A DNA stretch of 64,000 nucleotides. Source: Haloglomus halophilum. Lineage in GTDB: Archaea > Halobacteriota > Halobacteria > Halobacteriales > Haloarculaceae. The stretch covers positions 1 through 64,000 of the forward strand of contig NZ_CP101166.1 of NCBI RefSeq assembly GCF_024298885.1. The letters are read 5' to 3'. The translations under genes were made by a program, and so were the position numbers. Below the pieces are notes generated by a model, which was not told where the DNA came from, did no database searches, and saw only the letters and a list, made by a program, of their open reading frames with translations. How positions within the stretch are numbered: position 1 is the first letter of the stretch; every line of letters starts with the position of its first letter. Positions 60,835 through 64,000 of the stretch are shown in pieces.

Positions 60835-61662
60835 ATGGTCCACCACGATGGTATCCAGGCCGACTGGCTCGGCTACGCCACGCTCCGACTGGAGACGCCC
60901 GCCCCCGATGCGGCGCTGGCGGGCGAGAACGACGGCTCCAGTACGGTCGTCTACTGCGACCCCGGCCGCTACGGCGTACTCTCGGGGGAGTGGCCGCCCG
61001 AGGGGGCCGGCGGTGAGGCGGACCATCACCCGCGGGGGCCGGCGGTCGAACCGCGGGACGGCGACCTCGTCTGCGTGACCCACGACCACCACTACGACCC
61101 CGCGGCCATCCGCCGGGTCGCGAACGAGGACGCGACGGTCGTCGTCTTCGAGGGCGTCAACACCCACCGCATCGACCGTGACGCGGAGCGACCCGTCGAC
61201 CTCCCCCACGAGGTCCGGCGCGTCGACGACGAGGCCGATATCGCGGTCGGCGAGGTCGTCGTCCGGACGACGGCGGCGTTCAACCACGCCGACGGTCCGC
61301 ACGTCGATGCGTCGGGCGACCCCATCCATCCGGAGGGGTTCGGCTGCGGGTTCCACCTCACACTCCCCTCGCCCGTCCGGCCGGACGGCGTCCGGGTCCT
61401 CTGGCCCGGCGATACGGATGTGCTGGAGGGCCACGCCGAGCTGGACGTGAGCCTGTTCTGCCCGCCCATCGGTGGCGCGTTCACCATGGACCGGCACGCG
61501 GCCGCCGAGCTGGCCGCCGCCATGGAACCGGAGCTGGTACTGCCGGTCCACTACAACACGTTCGAGGCCCTGACGACGGATTCGCGTGCGTTCGCCGCCG
61601 ACGTGGCCGAGGCCGGGGTTCCGGTCGTTCTCTCGGAGACATGGGCGAGCCGAGTTAGCTGA
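60835..61662 (+). CDS. Metallo-beta-lactamase-fold hydrolase (UlaG-like)
   Basis: A 275-aa protein. It opens GIQADWLGYATLRLETP and has the metal motif THDHHYDP (about residues 82-89), a later His in TTAAFNHADGP, LWPGDTDV (bridging Asp) and a closing LPVHYNTFE. These are the ligand positions of the UlaG-type MBL fold (L-ascorbate lactonase-like and related). Many archaeal members have unknown substrates. It is divergent from the coiled-coil gene. Confidence 0.8.
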   Translation: MVHHDGIQADWLGYATLRLETPAPDAALAGENDGSSTVVYCDPGRYGVLSGEWPPEGAGGEADHHPRGPAVEPRDGDLVCVTHDHHYDPAAIRRVANEDATVVVFEGVNTHRIDRDAERPVDLPHEVRRVDDEADIAVGEVVVRTTAAFNHADGPHVDASGDPIHPEGFGCGFHLTLPSPVRPDGVRVLWPGDTDVLEGHAELDVSLFCPPIGGAFTMDRHAAAELAAAMEPELVLPVHYNTFEALTTDSRAFAADVAEAGVPVVLSETWASRVS

Positions 61663-61729
61663 CCCCACTTGTATCCCCGGCTGGACACTGAACAATCATT
61701 AAACCGGGGCGGGTCCCCGCCGTGATACG

Positions 61730-62428
61730 GTGATTCGAACGGTGCGCTTCGCAGTCGTTCTGGTCGTACTACTGGTCGGACTGACAGCAGCGACGGCGCC
61801 GGCCGCGGCGACCGGCGAGGAGGGGCTGCTCGGCTGGGACGGTGACGGCCCGGTCGTTGGAACCAACGAGAGCGGCCTCCAGGTCGGCGGCGACGTGGTC
61901 TCCGCTGGCCCCGATGGTGCCGAGGGTCTCGGCCAGGAAGCCGGCCCGGGGACAGTCGATATCACGGAGAACCCGTCGACACCCCTCGGGAACACGACGG
62001 TCGGCGTCGGTGCCGGCGGGGAGGGACTCTCCGTCGCTTCCGACCCTCCCGGTGTCGACCGCGAGGAGCCGGTCGGCAACGGTATCGACGGTGACGCCGA
62101 CCGGGGTGTGACAGATACCGGTGACGACGGGTCGACGGTGGTTCTCGATGCAGGTCCGGGTGGCGGGGACGCACAGGTCCAGTGTCTCGAGAGCGGCGAG
62201 GGGAGCTACTGCGAGAAGAGCGGCAACGTCTCGCTCGCCGTGGTCGGGGTCGACTACGAGGGGTACAACCAGTACGACTCGACGGACCGGAGCGGGAGCT
62301 TCGGCGACACCGTCGCGGTCCGGATTGGCGGCGAGCGCGTCGGGACGGCCAGCGTCAACAGCAGCGACAGTCCTGCTTCGGCCCTGGTGGGCAGGCTCGG
62401 TGGCGTCGGGTTCGGGCTCTTCGGCTGA
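61730..62428 (+). CDS. Secreted hypothetical protein
   Basis: A 232-aa protein with GTG start and a clear Sec signal (TVRFAVVLVVLLVGLTAATAPAAA, cleavage after about residue 28). The mature part is Gly/Asp-rich with low complexity and has two Cys (QCLESGEGSYC) and a conserved-looking C-terminal segment NVSLAVVGVDYEGYNQYDS. A TATA-like CATTAAACC at 61697-61705 lies about 29 bases before the GTG. No family is recognised. Confidence 0.6.
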   Translation: MIRTVRFAVVLVVLLVGLTAATAPAAATGEEGLLGWDGDGPVVGTNESGLQVGGDVVSAGPDGAEGLGQEAGPGTVDITENPSTPLGNTTVGVGAGGEGLSVASDPPGVDREEPVGNGIDGDADRGVTDTGDDGSTVVLDAGPGGGDAQVQCLESGEGSYCEKSGNVSLAVVGVDYEGYNQYDSTDRSGSFGDTVAVRIGGERVGTASVNSSDSPASALVGRLGGVGFGLFG

Positions 62429-62437
62429 GGCCACCCG

Positions 62438-62725
62438 CTACCCCAGTACGGCGCCGACGAGGAGAACGACCGCGATCAGGACCGTCAGTACGGTGATCGC
62501 GAGGAACGCGGCCTGCACGAACCGGCTGTCGGCGATGAGGCTCCGGTCGCTCGTCATCGGCTCGAGCAGCCGTCCACGGGCGCGCTCGAGCCGTCCCTCC
62601 AGCCCGCCGAACCGGGCGTCGTAGTCCTCGCGGGGGATGACCACCTCGTTCCGACAGATCGCACACTGCTCGGGCGGCTCGTGATAGGTGCGCTCGCAGT
62701 TCGTGCAGATCCACTCCTCCGACAC
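62438..62725 (-). CDS. Zinc-ribbon membrane protein (95 aa)
   Basis: A 95-aa protein. The N-terminus is a rubredoxin-like zinc ribbon (WICTNCERTYHEPPEQCAICRNE, CxxC...CxxC), a basic helix follows, and the C-terminus is one membrane span (FLAITVLTVLIAVVLLVGAVLG). Such tail-anchored zinc ribbons are common in archaea, with unknown function. It is convergent with the secreted-protein gene. Confidence 0.65.
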   Translation of the reverse strand: MSEEWICTNCERTYHEPPEQCAICRNEVVIPREDYDARFGGLEGRLERARGRLLEPMTSDRSLIADSRFVQAAFLAITVLTVLIAVVLLVGAVLG

Positions 62726-62774
62726 GCGTCGGTAGAGGTGTGGAGACGCGAAAAGGGTTGGCGTGGCGGGGCGG

Positions 62775-63890
62775 TCAGAACACGCCCATCTCGGTCAGCC
62801 GCTCGGGCAGGTAGGTGTCGGTCACGAAGTCGAGGCCGCGCGAGGCGAGTGCCTGCTGCTCTGCTTTCTTCCCGATATCGAGCTGCAGCTCGATCTGTTC
62901 GCGCCAGAACTCGCTCTGGAAGCGCGGGTCGTCCAGTTCGGATTCGAGCGCGTTGATGTCCGAGTCCGCCAGCGGGTCCGTCGGCAGGTCGTAGTCCACG
63001 ATGTCCTGCGGGCGGATGCCGACGAACTGCGCCGCCGGCGTGGCGAGGTACTCCGAGAGATGCGCGGACTTGATGGACCCGTACGCCACCGAGCCGTAGA
63101 TGCGGTACGACCACGGGTCGCCGTCGGTGAAGACCACGACCGGGAGGTCGAGTTCGTCGTGGAGGCGTTTGGTGATGCGACGGGTCGCGCGGGCCGGCTG
63201 GCCCTTCAGATGGACGACGATGCAGCCGTACTCCTCGTCGAAGCCGTTCTCGACCAGCCGGTCGCGCATCCCACCGGTCTCGACACAGAGGATGAACTCC
63301 GCGTCGTTGTCGAGGAACTCGATGGTGTCGGGGTTGTTGGGGATCTGGTAGCCGCCTTCGCCGACGTCCTCCTGGCAGTGGATCTCGCGCTCGCCCCGGC
63401 GGGTCTGCTCGCGCAGGAGGAGCGGGCCCATCAGCGTCGCGCCGGACTCCTCGGGCCGCATGTGGAAGTCCTCGCGGGTGACCCCGGAGACGACCTCGAG
63501 GTCCTCGACGAGGCCGTTGGAGTCGTCCTGGTCGTTGAACTGGGCGAACTCGTTGTCCCAGGACTCGCTGAGGTAGTAGAGCTCACGCAGGGTCGAGGAG
63601 CGGTCCTCCTCGAGTTGCTGGGCCAGGAACTCGATGGTGTAGATGGCCTTCAGGAGCTTCTGGGCCCCAGCCTTGGTCTTTGCCGTCCGGGTGGTCTGCC
63701 GGTCGCCCAGCACCCAGACGCCCTTCTCCTCGGAGTACTCGATGTTGCTCTTCGTCCGGGTCGGGATGCGCATCCGCGGGACGTCCCCCTCGGCGAACTG
63801 GTCGTAGAACTCGCTGGCGAGCTCGATGAGCTCCTGGCGCGCTCGTTCGCTGTTCGGCTCGGTGTCGGTGTCTGCGTTCTCGGTGCTCAT
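62775..63890 (-). CDS. top6A: DNA topoisomerase VI subunit A
   Basis: Spo11-like catalytic subunit of the type IIB topoisomerase that relaxes supercoils by double-strand passage. The 371-aa protein has the catalytic tyrosine pair in [10 protein letters not shown] (Tyr105/Tyr106; the second is probably the nucleophile) and a Toprim domain with the acidic VETGGMRDR and [15 protein letters not shown] motifs. It starts 2 bases after the stop of the B-subunit gene, so the two are one operon. Confidence 0.95.
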   Translation of the reverse strand: MSTENADTDTEPNSERARQELIELASEFYDQFAEGDVPRMRIPTRTKSNIEYSEEKGVWVLGDRQTTRTAKTKAGAQKLLKAIYTIEFLAQQLEEDRSSTLRELYYLSESWDNEFAQFNDQDDSNGLVEDLEVVSGVTREDFHMRPEESGATLMGPLLLREQTRRGEREIHCQEDVGEGGYQIPNNPDTIEFLDNDAEFILCVETGGMRDRLVENGFDEEYGCIVVHLKGQPARATRRITKRLHDELDLPVVVFTDGDPWSYRIYGSVAYGSIKSAHLSEYLATPAAQFVGIRPQDIVDYDLPTDPLADSDINALESELDDPRFQSEFWREQIELQLDIGKKAEQQALASRGLDFVTDTYLPERLTEMGVF

Positions 63891-63891
63891 A

Positions 63892-64000
63892 TCAGGCGTT
63901 GGTGGTCAGCTTCTCCTCCTCGATACCCTCGACCGCGACGTCGAACTCGGCGTCGTCGCCGACATCGTAGACCAGCTCGGCGGTCTCGCCGCCCGCCACG
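63892..64000 (-). CDS. top6B: DNA topoisomerase VI subunit B, C-terminal fragment (cut by window end)
   Basis: The last 35 codons are visible, ending [11 protein letters not shown] and stop TGA at 63894-63892. The frame runs off the window edge at 64000. Its place directly before top6A on the same strand, 2 bases away, is that of the GHKL ATPase subunit of topoisomerase VI. The identity rests mainly on context. Confidence 0.7.
   Translation of the reverse strand, partial: VAGGETAELVYDVGDDAEFDVAVEGIEEEKLTTNA

Noticed and set aside
1..64000. CRISPR array or cas genes
   Set aside because: No set of short repeats with regular spacers and no Cas-like protein was seen anywhere in the window.

Overview
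The window is chromosomal DNA of a haloarchaeon (class Halobacteria); I cannot name the genus. It is GC-rich, its proteins are very acidic, and many genes have a TATA element about 27 bases before the start codon, which is the leaderless arrangement usual in this group. The gene set is archaeal: PAN and 20S proteasome subunits, TFB, transcription factor S, topoisomerase VI, wyosine synthase, the CTP-dependent riboflavin kinase RbkR, HalX and DUF5814-type proteins.

Layout. 0-7 kb: proteasome ATPase panA, a photolyase, a universal stress protein, a winged-helix protein, a RecA-fold protein with a degraded P-loop, an RHH/zinc and a DPF-repeat/zinc protein in overlap, and tfs. 7-11.2 kb: a small integrated element that sits in the 3' end of tfs. 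11.2-22.8 kb: a membrane protein, a glycosyltransferase, an S9 peptidase, an alpha/beta hydrolase, an M48 protease, a Vms1-type release factor homologue, an unusual SecD-like surface protein, and the dgcN-dgcA D-glutamate pair. 22.8-26.4 kb: nadA-nadB-nadC. 26.5-32.2 kb: an amidohydrolase, a three-gene ABC exporter with a divergent GbsR/MarR-type regulator across a shared operator, and an isoaspartyl peptidase. 32.3-37.2 kb: tfb, rnhA and its partner gene, pyrophosphatase and a phosphodiesterase. 37.3-41.6 kb: a four-gene archaeal type IV pilus-like cluster. 41.6-49.7 kb: a FAD oxidoreductase, a site-2 protease with CBS domains, a CinA-like protein, tRNA-His, ilvE, an MFS carrier and the rbkR-ribB operon. 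50-58.9 kb: a Tat-exported serine protease, taw1, UPF0212, a PAS/GAF kinase with a HalX regulator, a TraB/M50 pair and a second kinase. 59-64 kb: proteasome psmB, small proteins, a metallo-beta-lactamase-fold protein, and topoisomerase VI (A complete, B cut by the window end).

The most unusual region is the element at about 6963-11181. It carries a tyrosine recombinase, candidate arm-type repeats at both ends, and a gene for a tandem-PH protein that is cut off from its SHOCT domain by one in-frame stop. Insertion appears to have replaced the last codons of tfs with an AT-richer copy, while the GC-rich original end of the gene remains as a non-coding fragment 4.2 kb away. Protein-coding targets of this kind are less familiar in haloarchaea than tRNA targets.

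Other points worth attention are two tandem six-codon mini-ORFs chained by ATGA overlaps to a histidine kinase start, a SecD-like domain anchored by a PGF-CTERM-type tail instead of a transporter core, and three palindromes at promoters (ABC exporter/regulator, rbkR, MFS carrier).
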